Below, one piece after another: positions 8,229 through 17,346 of a stretch of DNA of 64,000 bases. The stretch's first letter is position 1, and each line of letters opens with the position of its first letter. Location: positions 3,100,001 to 3,164,000 of the forward strand of contig NZ_AP028032.1 of the NCBI RefSeq assembly GCF_030296935.1, given 5' to 3'. The notes beneath the pieces are model-generated. The model searched no databases. It saw only the letters and a list, made by a program, of their open reading frames with translations, and was not told the origin of the DNA. Made by a program: the position numbers and the translations under genes. Source of the stretch: Coprobacter fastidiosus. GTDB taxonomy: Bacteria > Bacteroidota > Bacteroidia > Bacteroidales > Coprobacteraceae.

Positions 8229-9722
8229 ATGAAAGAAAAGGAAAAGATTCAATTAACTACTCAAGCAGGTGTCCCTGTTGCGGATAATCAGAATATTCTG
8301 ACTGCTGGAGAGAGAGGTCCTGCTTTGTTGCAAAATGTCTGGTATATGGAGAAGTTGGGGCATTTTAACCGAGAACGTATTCCAGAACGGGTGGTACACG
8401 CAAAAGGCTCAGGAGCATATGGAAATTTAACCGTTACCGAGGATATAACCCGATATACGAAAGCAGCTCTATTTTCTGAGGTAGGTAAAAAAACAGATCT
8501 TTTCCTTCGCTTTTCTACTGTTGCCGGAGAACGAGGTGCGGCAGATACCGAACGGGATGTACGTGGATTTGCTGTTAAGTTTTATACGGAGGAAGGAAAT
8601 TGGGATTTAGTAGGAAACAATACTCCAGTATTTTTTATCAGAGACCCGTTAAAATTTCCTGATTTTATTCATACACAGAAGAGAGATCCGAAAACTAATC
8701 TGCGTAGCAATACTGCCATGTGGGATTTTTGGAGCCTTTCTCCTGAAACTCTGCATCAGGTGATGATTTTGATGAGCGATCGGGGTATTCCTCAAGATTA
8801 TCGTCACATGCATGGTTTCGGAAGCCATACTTATAGTTTTATTAATGCTGAAGGAGAGCGTTTTTGGGTGAAATTCCATTTTAAAAGTTTACAAGGCATT
8901 GCTAATTTCACCGATTCGGAGGCTGCGTCTATTGTTGCAAAGGATCGTGAATACTCACAGCGAGACCTATTTGAAAATATTGCGAAAGGAAATTTCCCCA
9001 AATGGCGTTTCTGCATTCAGATAATGACAGAAGATGAGGCTCGTAACCGAAAAGAAAATCCGTTTGATTTGACGAAAGTGTGGAGTCAAAAAGAGTATCC
9101 TTTGATCGATGTCGGAATTCTTGAGTTGAACCGGAATCCGGAAAACTATTTTGCAGAAGTTGAGCAAGCTGCATTCAATCCGGCAAGTGTCGTTCCGGGA
9201 ATTTCGTTTTCTCCGGATAAGATGTTGCAAGGACGTTTGTTCGCTTATGCTGATGCGGCACGTTATCGTTTAGGAGTGAATTCGGATACGATACCGGTAA
9301 ATAAGCCTATATGTCCTGTTCATAATTATCATCGTGACGGTTATATGCGAGTTGATGGAAATAATGGCGCTCAGGTTAATTATGAACCGAATAGTTTCGG
9401 AGGACCGACGGATGACGGGAAATTCAATGAACCTCCTTTGACTTTAGATGGAGATGCTTGGAATTATGATAACCGGAAGGATAAGGATTATTATTCTCAG
9501 CCCGGAGCATTATACAGGCTTGTGCCTGACGATGAAAAGTTGCGGATTCATTCTAATGTAGCGGCGGCTATGCAGGGAGTTCCAGAAGAGATACAGATAC
9601 GGGCTGTAGCCCGTTTTTATCAAGCTGATGAAAATTGCGGCAAAGGTATAGCCGAACAGCTCGCTATTTGCCTTGATTCGGTTTTGGATGAAGTTAAACG
9701 GCAAAAAGAGTTAGGTTATTGA
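8229..9722 (+). CDS. katA: Haem catalase
   Basis: The 497-residue small-subunit monofunctional catalase has the distal His motif ([16 protein letters not shown]), the distal Asn ([13 protein letters not shown]) and the proximal haem-ligand Tyr motif ([14 protein letters not shown]). It disproportionates H2O2 to water and oxygen in the cytoplasm. It follows rbr by 11 bp and ends at a hairpin, completing the operon perR-rbr-katA. A catalase in an otherwise anaerobic-looking gene set implies tolerance of oxygen or host oxidants and a supply of haem. Confidence 0.97.
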   Translation: MKEKEKIQLTTQAGVPVADNQNILTAGERGPALLQNVWYMEKLGHFNRERIPERVVHAKGSGAYGNLTVTEDITRYTKAALFSEVGKKTDLFLRFSTVAGERGAADTERDVRGFAVKFYTEEGNWDLVGNNTPVFFIRDPLKFPDFIHTQKRDPKTNLRSNTAMWDFWSLSPETLHQVMILMSDRGIPQDYRHMHGFGSHTYSFINAEGERFWVKFHFKSLQGIANFTDSEAASIVAKDREYSQRDLFENIAKGNFPKWRFCIQIMTEDEARNRKENPFDLTKVWSQKEYPLIDVGILELNRNPENYFAEVEQAAFNPASVVPGISFSPDKMLQGRLFAYADAARYRLGVNSDTIPVNKPICPVHNYHRDGYMRVDGNNGAQVNYEPNSFGGPTDDGKFNEPPLTLDGDAWNYDNRKDKDYYSQPGALYRLVPDDEKLRIHSNVAAAMQGVPEEIQIRAVARFYQADENCGKGIAEQLAICLDSVLDEVKRQKELGY

Positions 9723-9733
9723 TGATATAATTA

Positions 9734-9770
9734 AGAGTGTTTGCGATTAAGTCCGGACACTCTTTTTTCA
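9734..9770 (+). terminator. Terminator after katA
   Basis: Stem AGAGTGT (9734-9740) / ACACTCT (9757-9763) is followed by a T run, 12 nt past the katA stop. Confidence 0.7.
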
Positions 9771-9782
9771 ATATTTTTTGAA

Positions 9783-10118
9783 ATGGAGTTTTTAGAAGAG
9801 TATCATTTATTGGGATTGGTTATCGGGGTTTCTACATTTTTAATTATAGGTTTGTTTCATCCTATAGTAGTGAAAGTTGAATATTATTGGGGAACTCGTT
9901 ATTGGTGGGTGTTTTTACTGTTGGGTATTTTAGGTGTGGCAGGTTCTTTGATAACAGATAATGTATTGTTCGCTGCTTTGCTCGGAGTTTTTTCTTTTTC
10001 ATCGTTTTGGACTATAAAAGAAATATTTGAACAGGAAGAACGGGTACGGAAAGGATGGTTTCCTAAGAATCCGAATAGAGTGTATTCTTGGGATAATGAA
10101 TCAAATAAAACGGAGTAA
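9783..10118 (+). CDS. DUF4491 family membrane protein
   Basis: A small membrane protein of 111 residues if started at the ATG at 9783; an upstream start at 9741 would lie inside the katA terminator and is rejected. Three hydrophobic segments (GLVIGVSTFLIIGLFHP, YWWVFLLLGILGVAGSLI, VLFAALLGVFSFSSFW) precede a charged tail KEIFEQEERVRKGWFPKNP, which is the recognisable DUF4491 signature. Function is unknown. It is not clearly part of the peroxide operon because a terminator separates them. Confidence 0.75.
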   Translation: MEFLEEYHLLGLVIGVSTFLIIGLFHPIVVKVEYYWGTRYWWVFLLLGILGVAGSLITDNVLFAALLGVFSFSSFWTIKEIFEQEERVRKGWFPKNPNRVYSWDNESNKTE

Positions 10119-10252
10119 TTGCCTTTTTATTATATTCCAAATATTCCTAAACCGATTATTTTTTTATAATTAACATCAGAAATTTTTTCAAGATGGCAAA
10201 AAAGATGTATCTTTAGGCACTAATTAAGGAATCTGTTCAAGGAGAGGAAAAT

Positions 10253-10615
10253 ATGAAAACTATAAAACTACTCATTTTTACGTTGTTGGTATCTTGGGCT
10301 GTAGTTCAGGTATCTGCTCGTCAGGAGTCTGTTTATGGGCAAGATTTTTTCCGGACGGCAGATAATTATATGCCTATGTCTGCTGAAGTCAACATGGTAC
10401 AAAATGATTTACCCGAAGATTCTGTTCAAATATATGCCAGTAATGGTTCTATTTATGTTCGCTCTTCCAAAAAAGTCAAAGTCAAAGTTTATACTATTGT
10501 AGGTAGTCTGGTAATGGATACGTATGCTGGTCCTGGATTGTCTGAACTTCAGCCTAAATCAAGAGGACTTTATTTGGTAAGTGCCGGGGGGGTTACTCAA
10601 AGAGTGACAGTCTGA
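10253..10615 (+). CDS. Short secreted protein ending in a T9SS-like sorting domain
   Basis: The 120-residue protein has a signal peptide (MKTIKLLIFTLLVSWAVVQVSA) and about 30 low-complexity residues. It then ends in a segment closely resembling a T9SS type A sorting or DUF6383-like domain: VQIYASNGSIYVRSS, KVKVYTIVGSLVMD, GLYLVSAGGVTQRVTV. No catalytic or binding domain is present, so the protein is essentially a sorting domain with a short passenger. It might be a small surface protein or a relic. The start has a purine-rich site (AAGGAGAGG) upstream. Confidence 0.7.
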   Translation: MKTIKLLIFTLLVSWAVVQVSARQESVYGQDFFRTADNYMPMSAEVNMVQNDLPEDSVQIYASNGSIYVRSSKKVKVKVYTIVGSLVMDTYAGPGLSELQPKSRGLYLVSAGGVTQRVTV

Positions 10616-10794
10616 TTTTAACTTCTGTTTTTTTAGTATTTATTGCTTGCTTCTTAATAAGTAAAAGTAGAGTTTTGCAAATTTAAAAAGGAGGATCTCT
10701 ATTTTAGAGAAGGGAGTAATAACTCTCTATGAAGATAAATATTGATTTTAGGAAAACTATAATTTGTTGAGGACGAAAGAACTGTAAATTATTT

Positions 10795-10966
10795 TTAGAG
10801 GCTGTCTAAATTTTATTCGAATTAAATTTGGAAGTTTCTTTCGAGGATGCTTTTCTGATTTTATAAGGATAATAGCAGACTATCTGACAAGTGAAAACGG
10901 AAAAAAGATCGGAAGAAAACATAAGCGTGACCTAATAATATTTTTTGCATCGGAAAATTTGAACAA
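10795..10966 (+). repeat. Degenerate intergenic repeat, copy C
   Basis: Left end TTAGAGGCTGTCTAAATTTT (10795-10814). The interior (TTTCGAGGATGCTTTTCTGA, then GATAATAGCAGAC...CTGACAAGTGAAAACGG and GATCGGAAGAAAAC) is shared with copies B and D. The right end (AAAATTTGAACA) runs into the rpiB-side terminator. Confidence 0.65.
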
Positions 10967-11018
10967 ATTCAGAAGTCTCTCTTTTGTCAAATCGACAAAA
11001 GAGAGACTTCTGAATTTG
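10964..11018. terminator. Very strong hairpin terminator upstream of the rpiB stop
   Basis: A 25-bp perfect stem (10964-10988 with 10994-11018) closes on a 5-nt loop. It can end transcription from both sides and sits 1 bp beyond the rpiB stop. Confidence 0.9.
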
Positions 11019-11019
11019 C

Positions 11020-11472
11020 TTATTTTACAGGAATTTTATCTATACGTCTTTGATGTCTTCCTCCTTCAAATTCTGTATTTAAGAATGTTTCAGCGATTTT
11101 TTCGGCTTCTTCGTTTTTTATAAATCTACCCGGCATTACGCAAATATTTGCATCATTATGAAGGCGGGCAAGCTTTCCTATCTCTTCATTCCAGCAAAGG
11201 GCAGCTCTGATTTTTTGGTGTTTATTTAATGTCATGTTAATGCCGTTTCCGCTCCCGCAGAATGCAAATCCCGGGTAACACTCTCCTGATTCTATTGCAT
11301 TAGCAAGAGGATGAGCAAAATCTGGATAATCGACACTTTCACAAGAAAATGTACCGAAATCTTTAATTTCGATTCCTTTTTCGATTAAAAATTGTTTGAT
11401 AAATTGTTTCATTTCAAAACCAGCATGATCACTTGCAAGACCTACCGGAATATTTTTTTTGAGGATGCTCAT
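11020..11472 (-). CDS. rpiB: Ribose-5-phosphate isomerase B
   Basis: From the ATG at 11472 (the longer frame to 11514 would overlap the promoter) this gives about 150 residues, the normal RpiB length. It interconverts ribose 5-phosphate and ribulose 5-phosphate in the pentose phosphate pathway. The SDHAGFEMK motif holds the phosphate-binding Asp-His, and FCGSGNGINMTLNK holds the catalytic Cys. The ending GRHQRRIDKI is typical. A -7-like TACATTTG lies at 11502-11509. Single-gene unit. Confidence 0.95.
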   Translation of the reverse strand: MSILKKNIPVGLASDHAGFEMKQFIKQFLIEKGIEIKDFGTFSCESVDYPDFAHPLANAIESGECYPGFAFCGSGNGINMTLNKHQKIRAALCWNEEIGKLARLHNDANICVMPGRFIKNEEAEKIAETFLNTEFEGGRHQRRIDKIPVK

Positions 11473-11559
11473 AACGTATAATAAGTATATATTTTCTGTT
11501 ACAAATGTAAACAAAAAAATGAGTTTTATGTTGGCTTGAAATGGAAATATTTATAGAGG

Positions 11560-13011
11560 TTACAAGCTCTTTTCCCGATTTTTTATTAGTTTAAATCGGT
11601 ATCGGATACAAGAAGGTATTTCGTGACTATAATGCGTTACATACACTAAGGTTTTTCCCGGTCGTTCACAAAAATTTTCTATAATTTTTCTGACACGGCA
11701 TTTATTACTGATGTCTAGACCGTGTAGAGGCTCATCTAAAATTAATAGATCCGGGTCTTTTACAAAAGCTCGGGCTAACAATATCAATCGCTGTTCGCCC
11801 GAAGATAGAGTAAGAAAAGGTCTGTTATATAAAGTTTCGATTCCAAAAGTGTGCATCCAGGCCAGTGCGATATTTTCCTGTTCTGGGGAACATTTTCGGT
11901 ATAGTCCGATAGAATCGAAAAATCCAGAACCTACGATTTGTATAGCAGGAACATTTTCTGTATAGTATAAATGCATTTCTGGCGATACATATCCGATCCT
12001 GTTTTTTATTTCCCAGATGCTTTCTCCAGAGCCTCGTTTCCGATCGAACAAAAAAAGCGTATTTGCATAAGATTGAGGATTATCTGCATAAATAAGACTC
12101 AAGAGTGTAGATTTTCCTGCCCCGTTTTCTCCCAGTAGTACCCATTTTTCGCCGTTTTTTACTTCCCAGTCTAATCCTTTAAGTATTGGGTGTGATCCAT
12201 AAGAGATATTGATTTTCTCCATTCGAAATGTTACATTGTGTTCTGACTTTTTACGAGTAGGATCAGGAAGTCGTATTTGGTTGTGAACTTCAGGAAAGAG
12301 GTAATTCCTTAAATCGTTATTTTGTAAAAAATCATTGCGGGATATAGGATCATAGCAGACACGATTTCGGACGGGAAGAATATGAGTGATCATTTCTGGA
12401 ATGTCATCCGGATTGGATAGAAGCAGAATGACTTGAAATTCTTTCATTTCGGACATTTGTGTTAGCATTTCTGTTAACAGAATTCTAGAAGTCGCATCTA
12501 ATCCGATGAAAGGATTGTCAAGAATCAGTATTTGTGGATGAGTAAGCAATGTCCTTATAATTAGAAATTTACGTAATTCTCCACTTGATAGATAGATAAC
12601 TTTCTTGTCTAACATTTCTTCTATTCGGAATTGAATAAATAATTCCCGGATAGATATTTCATCATAATTGTTCGATAATAGTTCTCTTATTGTCTGGATT
12701 CCTTCATTCTCGGAGGAATGCCACCGTTGTTGATAGAAAGTTGTACGGCTATCTGTAATAGAATGAATATCTTTGAAAGTAATAGTTTTTATTACGTCAG
12801 ATGTTTTGCCGGGATAATTATTGATAATTTCTCCCTCTTTCAGGGCATATTTCCCTTGTAAAAGTCCGGCTATTATACTTTTTCCTGCACCGTTAGGACC
12901 TATAATCGCCCATTGTTCGTTTGGCTTTATACACCAGTTTAGTGCTCTTTTAAATCGTATTTCTGGTAAACGGGGAATAGGATTGTTAAAAACGATACTT
13001 ATTTCTTTCAT
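11560..13011 (-). CDS. Double ATP-binding ABC protein, ModF/PhrA-like
   Basis: The 483-residue protein carries two ABC ATPase domains in tandem and no membrane segments, like E. coli ModF. Domain 1 has Walker A GPNGAGKS, signature LSSGELRK and Walker B ILILDNPF, where Asn replaces the usual catalytic Glu. Domain 2 has GENGAGKS, LSSGEQRL and a complete LLILDEPL. Only the second site therefore looks fully competent for hydrolysis. No permease or binding protein lies nearby. ModF has been tied to molybdate and PhrA to photorepair by history, but the true job of this class is uncertain. Confidence 0.85.
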   Translation of the reverse strand: MKEISIVFNNPIPRLPEIRFKRALNWCIKPNEQWAIIGPNGAGKSIIAGLLQGKYALKEGEIINNYPGKTSDVIKTITFKDIHSITDSRTTFYQQRWHSSENEGIQTIRELLSNNYDEISIRELFIQFRIEEMLDKKVIYLSSGELRKFLIIRTLLTHPQILILDNPFIGLDATSRILLTEMLTQMSEMKEFQVILLLSNPDDIPEMITHILPVRNRVCYDPISRNDFLQNNDLRNYLFPEVHNQIRLPDPTRKKSEHNVTFRMEKINISYGSHPILKGLDWEVKNGEKWVLLGENGAGKSTLLSLIYADNPQSYANTLFLFDRKRGSGESIWEIKNRIGYVSPEMHLYYTENVPAIQIVGSGFFDSIGLYRKCSPEQENIALAWMHTFGIETLYNRPFLTLSSGEQRLILLARAFVKDPDLLILDEPLHGLDISNKCRVRKIIENFCERPGKTLVYVTHYSHEIPSCIRYRFKLIKNREKSL

Positions 13012-13036
13012 TTAAAATTTTGGTTATATTATAATA

Positions 13037-13069
13037 CAAAGGTATGAAAAAACGGTATGTTTCTACAAA
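13037..13069 (-). promoter_or_regulatory. Promoter of the ModF-like gene
   Basis: Minus strand TTTG (13066-13069), 21-nt spacer, TACCTTTG (13037-13044): a full match to the Bacteroidetes consensus, about 25 nt before the ATG. Confidence 0.8.
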
Positions 13070-13304
13070 TGAGAATTGAAGATAATTATTTAGATTGGCT
13101 CTTAAAATCTATGATGTTGCTAAGTTTCTGTGCTTAATATAAAAAAGCATAATGTAAGATTATAATTTTAAGAAAACTATCGTGTGTTAAAACGTTTTGT
13201 TATAAATTTGTCCTGTTTATGACTTATGAATCGAATATATTTCGGTTTACTGTCAAACACATTGAGACTTTGCTTGTTATTAAGAATAGGTATTTATCGA
13301 ATGT

Positions 13305-14564
13305 ATGAAAGAGGTTCGGATGATTATATGTATTATTCTGATATGTTCAGAAGGAGTTATAGTTTCGGCATCTGCTTGTCCGGTTTCCGAATCGTTTTTC
13401 TTGTCAGCTACCGATTCTGTGGAACAGACATCAGTTGTCATTGCAGAGCCTTTTAATGCAGATACTGTTATCGGTTCGTCTTTGTCTTTGAGTTTAGATA
13501 CGGCTGAGATTAAGAAAAAAACTTCTTTTTTCCGTCGTTTTTTGAATTATTTTAATGATGCCAATAAACCGAAGCCCCGTAAGAAATTTGATTTCAGTAT
13601 AATTGGAGGACCTCATTATTCGAGCGATACTAAACTCGGACTCGGATTGGTTGCTGCCGGGCTTTATCAAGGAAAAGATACTTTGATGCAGCCTTCGATG
13701 GTGTCTTTGTATGGGGACGTATCTACGACAGGATTTTATCTTTTAGGAGTAAAAGGAACCCATTTTTTCCCAGAAGATAAGTACCGTTTGTTATATAATT
13801 TGTATTTCTTCTCTTTCCCCGGATATTTTTGGGGGACGGGATATGAAGCCGGAAGTAATGATGATAATAAAGGAAGCTATAAGCGTATTCAGAATCAGGT
13901 CAAAATAGATTTTCTTTTTCGTTTGGCCAATAACCTTTATGCAGGACCTTTGGCAAGTTTCGATTATGTTGCAGGGTCGAATTTTGAGAAGCCTGAAACA
14001 TTGAACGGAGCTGCTAAATCGACATTGTCGGTTGGAGTAGGAGGTTCGATTTCCTACGATACGAGAGATTTTCAGACTAATTCGTATAAAGGAGTCTATT
14101 TGAAGTTGGAACAAAGTTTATCTCCCTGTTTTCTTGGGAATAAAGATGTTTTTTATACGACCGATGTATTGGCTGATATTTATCAGAAAGTATGGAAAGG
14201 TGGAATTTTAGCAATTGATATTCATGCTAAATTCACATTCGGAGATACGCCTTGGACTATGATGCCTAAACTGGGAGGTTCACTCCGTATGAGAGGATAT
14301 TATGAAGGTCAATACCGAGACAGAAATGTCGGAGAAATTCAAGTAGAACTCAGACAACATGTCTGGAAACGGAATGGAGTTGTTTTTTGGGTCGGAGCGG
14401 GAAATGTATTTCATGATTTCAGATCGTTTAAATGGTCTCATACATTACCCAATTATGGTCTTGGATACCGTTGGGAATTTAAAAAACGAGTTAATGTCCG
14501 TTTGGATTATGGCTTCGGAAAAGGACAGTCAGGTTTTTTGTTTAATATAAATGAGGCATTTTAA
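13305..14564 (+). CDS. Omp85-superfamily outer membrane barrel without POTRA domains
   Basis: The 419-residue protein has an N-terminal hydrophobic leader (MIICIILICSEGVIVSASA; an ATG at 13320 is an alternative start), a linker of about 60 residues and then a 16-strand-type barrel related to BamA/TamA. The barrel shows PHYSSDTKLGLGLVAAG, VGVGGSISYDTRDFQTNSYKGVYL and the lid-lock-like MRGYYEGQYRDRN, ending in an aromatic residue. POTRA repeats are missing, as in Omp85 surface-antigen relatives of unknown cargo. A -7-like TAAATTTG lies at 13203-13210. It overlaps the phosphoethanolamine transferase gene by 14 bp, so the pair is translationally coupled. Confidence 0.85.
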   Translation: MKEVRMIICIILICSEGVIVSASACPVSESFFLSATDSVEQTSVVIAEPFNADTVIGSSLSLSLDTAEIKKKTSFFRRFLNYFNDANKPKPRKKFDFSIIGGPHYSSDTKLGLGLVAAGLYQGKDTLMQPSMVSLYGDVSTTGFYLLGVKGTHFFPEDKYRLLYNLYFFSFPGYFWGTGYEAGSNDDNKGSYKRIQNQVKIDFLFRLANNLYAGPLASFDYVAGSNFEKPETLNGAAKSTLSVGVGGSISYDTRDFQTNSYKGVYLKLEQSLSPCFLGNKDVFYTTDVLADIYQKVWKGGILAIDIHAKFTFGDTPWTMMPKLGGSLRMRGYYEGQYRDRNVGEIQVELRQHVWKRNGVVFWVGAGNVFHDFRSFKWSHTLPNYGLGYRWEFKKRVNVRLDYGFGKGQSGFLFNINEAF

Positions 14565-16257
14565 GAAAAAAATATCGGATTGGTTAAGTAAGCAGCAAAA
14601 TTTATATATACTGTTTACGATTATATTGATGATACCGACTTGCCTTCTTTTATATACAGAAGAAATGAGTATGGCGATGCGAGTAGCATACTTTTTTCTG
14701 CCTTTGTCGGTCTATATGGGATTGCTTGCTATGCGGCAGAAGCCGGGAATAGTGTTGTTATGGCTTTCTTTACTTTTGTTGCTCGGGGCTTTTCAGGAAG
14801 TATTGCTTTATTTATTTGGAAACTCTATCATTGCTTCCGATATGTTTCTAAATTTGTTTACGACCAGTACTGGAGAAGCTTCCGAATTATTAAGTAATCT
14901 TATACCGGCGTTGATATTGGTCTTTTTTGTATTTTTCGGTGCGATTTATTTGGCGTTTCATTCCATTCGTATAGAGGACCGTTTGCATGTGAGCGTCCGG
15001 AAAAAATTGGTTATTATAGCAGTCTGTAGTTTATTGATCGGTTTTATAGGGGGTGTGACGGCAAAAGTTCAAGAACCGAACGACAATGTATTATTAAATA
15101 TATATCCGGTTAATGTATTCTATAATATGAAATTTGCCAGAGAAAGTTGGCATAAAAGTAAAAATTATAGAAAAACTTCAGAGTCGTTTTCATTTCAGGC
15201 TAAATCTCGGCATCCGTCAAACGATAAAGAAATTTATGTCTTGGTGATCGGTGAGACTTCCCGTTCAGATAATTGGAGTTTATACGGATATGAGAGAGAA
15301 ACTAATCCTCGGTTGTCAAAAGAAAAATCATTGGTATGTTTTACCGATGTCGTTACGCAATGTAATGCGACTCATAAAAGTGTACCTTTGATTTTGTCGG
15401 CAGCATCGGCCGATAATTTTGAAATAATATATAAGCAGAAAAGTATTATTACGGCTTTTAAGGAAGCTGGTTTCAAGACGGCATTTTTGTCAAATCAAGT
15501 GCCGAATAATACATTCACTGATTTTTTTTCAAGAGAAGCCGATGTCGTAAAGCTTTTGAGAGGTGATCCTTTAGCTATCAGCGATAATCCTTTAGATCAT
15601 GATTTGTTACCTTTGTTAGATAATTTTATAGCAAAAAGTGGCAATAAGCAGTTTATCGTATTGCATACTTATGGGTCGCATTTTAATTATCGTGACCGTT
15701 ATTCCGATAAATTCAAAGTATTTATTCCTGACAACAGTGTAAATCTTGAATATCGACATCGTGACTTGTTGATTAATTCTTATGATAACTCGATTTTGAG
15801 TACCGATGACTTTTTGGCATCAGTTATCGATAAGTTGAGGAATACCGGAGCTGTGACATGTATGTTTTATCTTCCCGATCATGGTGAAGATATTATGGAT
15901 GATGATCGGCATCGTTTTCTTCATGCGTCTCCGTGTCCTACATATTATCAATTGCATATCCCTTTTTTAATTTGGTTCTCGGATGAATATAACAATCGTT
16001 ACCCCGAAGCGATAAAAAATGCTGTTTCGCATCATTCGTCTCCTATAACTACAAGAGCTGCGTTTCATACAATGCTCGATTTAGGAGGCATTGCCACAGC
16101 TCATCTCGATTCGGTATTTTCGGTTGTGAATGCAGACTTCTCTCCTCGTAAAAGAAGTTATTTGAATGATCATAATCTTCCGGAATCACTTGATAATTGC
16201 GGACTTAAAGAAGAAGATAAAGCTATGTTTAGAAAAAAAGGAATGGCATTTCCTTAG
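14551..16257 (+). CDS. Phosphoethanolamine transferase, EptA/sulfatase family
   Basis: The 568-residue inner-membrane enzyme has about five N-terminal membrane helices (first 180 residues) and a periplasmic alkaline-phosphatase-fold domain. The nucleophile Thr is at about residue 236 in VLVIGETSRSDNWSLYGY. Zn-binding residues lie in YLPDHGEDIMDDDRHRFLHASP. The family moves phosphoethanolamine from phosphatidylethanolamine to lipid A or other glycans and often lowers sensitivity to cationic peptides. The start overlaps the barrel gene. The acceptor in this organism is not determinable; lipid A is likely. Confidence 0.9.
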   Translation: MRHFKKKISDWLSKQQNLYILFTIILMIPTCLLLYTEEMSMAMRVAYFFLPLSVYMGLLAMRQKPGIVLLWLSLLLLLGAFQEVLLYLFGNSIIASDMFLNLFTTSTGEASELLSNLIPALILVFFVFFGAIYLAFHSIRIEDRLHVSVRKKLVIIAVCSLLIGFIGGVTAKVQEPNDNVLLNIYPVNVFYNMKFARESWHKSKNYRKTSESFSFQAKSRHPSNDKEIYVLVIGETSRSDNWSLYGYERETNPRLSKEKSLVCFTDVVTQCNATHKSVPLILSAASADNFEIIYKQKSIITAFKEAGFKTAFLSNQVPNNTFTDFFSREADVVKLLRGDPLAISDNPLDHDLLPLLDNFIAKSGNKQFIVLHTYGSHFNYRDRYSDKFKVFIPDNSVNLEYRHRDLLINSYDNSILSTDDFLASVIDKLRNTGAVTCMFYLPDHGEDIMDDDRHRFLHASPCPTYYQLHIPFLIWFSDEYNNRYPEAIKNAVSHHSSPITTRAAFHTMLDLGGIATAHLDSVFSVVNADFSPRKRSYLNDHNLPESLDNCGLKEEDKAMFRKKGMAFP

Positions 16258-16402
16258 TCTTGTTAAATAAAGTGCCGTTTAACAATGAGGGCATTTACTG
16301 TTTTGTTTCTTTAAAAAAATGTGATTAAGTATAGGAATAGTTGCCTTTTCAAAATTTTTAGCTTAAATTTGAATCATTGAAAAACAAAAGAAATTGCAGA
16401 GG

Positions 16403-17014
16403 ATGGCTTACTCTTGTTGGAAAATCAATACGTTGATCATTTTATTCGTCATGTTGTTTTCTCTTTTTGTCATACCAGTTTATGCTCAATCGCAGAAAGA
16501 GGTATTTGATATATCGAAAGGTAGATTGACGCAAACTTGGCCTTCGAAGGATATGCAAAAGTTGTTGCCTTCACTTTCTGTGGATTCGGGACAGTCTGTT
16601 GTGGATCATTTACTTGAGTATGCTTTTCAATTTAAGGGACGTCCGTATTGCAGAGGAAGTAAAGGTCCGTCGAGTTTTGATTGTTCAGGTTTTACGTATT
16701 ATGTGTTTAAAAAAATCGCGTTAAAATTGAATGCGTCTTCGGCAGCCCAGTATTTGCAAGGAACATCTGTTGATAAAGAGGATATTCGGCGGGGAGATCT
16801 TGTGTTTTTTAAAGGGCGCAATAGCACTTCTTCACGAGTAGGGCATGTAGGTTTAGTATCAGAGGTTTTGCCCGGAGGGAAATTTAAATTTATACACGCT
16901 TCTTGTTCGAAAGGAATCTGTGAAGAATCTAGTGATGCTCTTTATTATGCCAAACGTTATGTAGGGGCGAGGAGAGTGATTGAAAGTGGCCATTCGGCTT
17001 TATTAAAAGAATAG
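16403..17014 (+). CDS. NlpC/P60 cell-wall hydrolase
   Basis: A secreted protein of about 203 residues with signal peptide (INTLIILFVMLFSLFVIPVYA) and a C-terminal C40 peptidase domain. The catalytic Cys is in FDCSGFTYYVF, a His in VGHVGLVSE, and the third polar residue in KFIHASC. Such enzymes cut stem peptides in peptidoglycan. The segment HLLEYAFQFKGRPYCRG marks the domain start. A TTG at 16394 is an alternative start. It stands alone and ends at a hairpin. Confidence 0.93.
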   Translation: MAYSCWKINTLIILFVMLFSLFVIPVYAQSQKEVFDISKGRLTQTWPSKDMQKLLPSLSVDSGQSVVDHLLEYAFQFKGRPYCRGSKGPSSFDCSGFTYYVFKKIALKLNASSAAQYLQGTSVDKEDIRRGDLVFFKGRNSTSSRVGHVGLVSEVLPGGKFKFIHASCSKGICEESSDALYYAKRYVGARRVIESGHSALLKE

Positions 17015-17043
17015 ACTAACGACTATATATATGAAGATAGAAG

Positions 17044-17075
17044 CAGGACAGACCTTGTTTGAAAGGTTTGTCCTG
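17044..17075 (+). terminator. Terminator after the NlpC/P60 gene
   Basis: Stem CAGGACAGACCTT (17044-17056) / AAGGTTTGTCCTG (17063-17075), one G-U-type mismatch, followed by a short T-rich run. Confidence 0.75.
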
Positions 17076-17346
17076 TTTGGTTTAAAAATAGTTTGTTCTT
17101 ATTTCAGGCCATTATCTAAAAAACTATAAACAATTATTTCATTTTCAAATTAATTATATACATTTGTAATCGATATATTGATGTTTATATTATTGATTTT
17201 GTGTCGAATCAATACAATTTTTATAGCTGTTTATTCGGTAAAAACAGATAAACTTCCTTTAATTTTAAGAGGTATCGGAAGCCCGTAAAAATGATCATGT
17301 CGTTTTCAGAATTAGAAATAGAGTGATAATTAAATAATATATATGT

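Noticed and set aside
17081-17346. A Pho box before pstS
   Set aside because: No direct repeats of the enteric or Bacillus type were seen, and the Bacteroidetes motif is not known to me.
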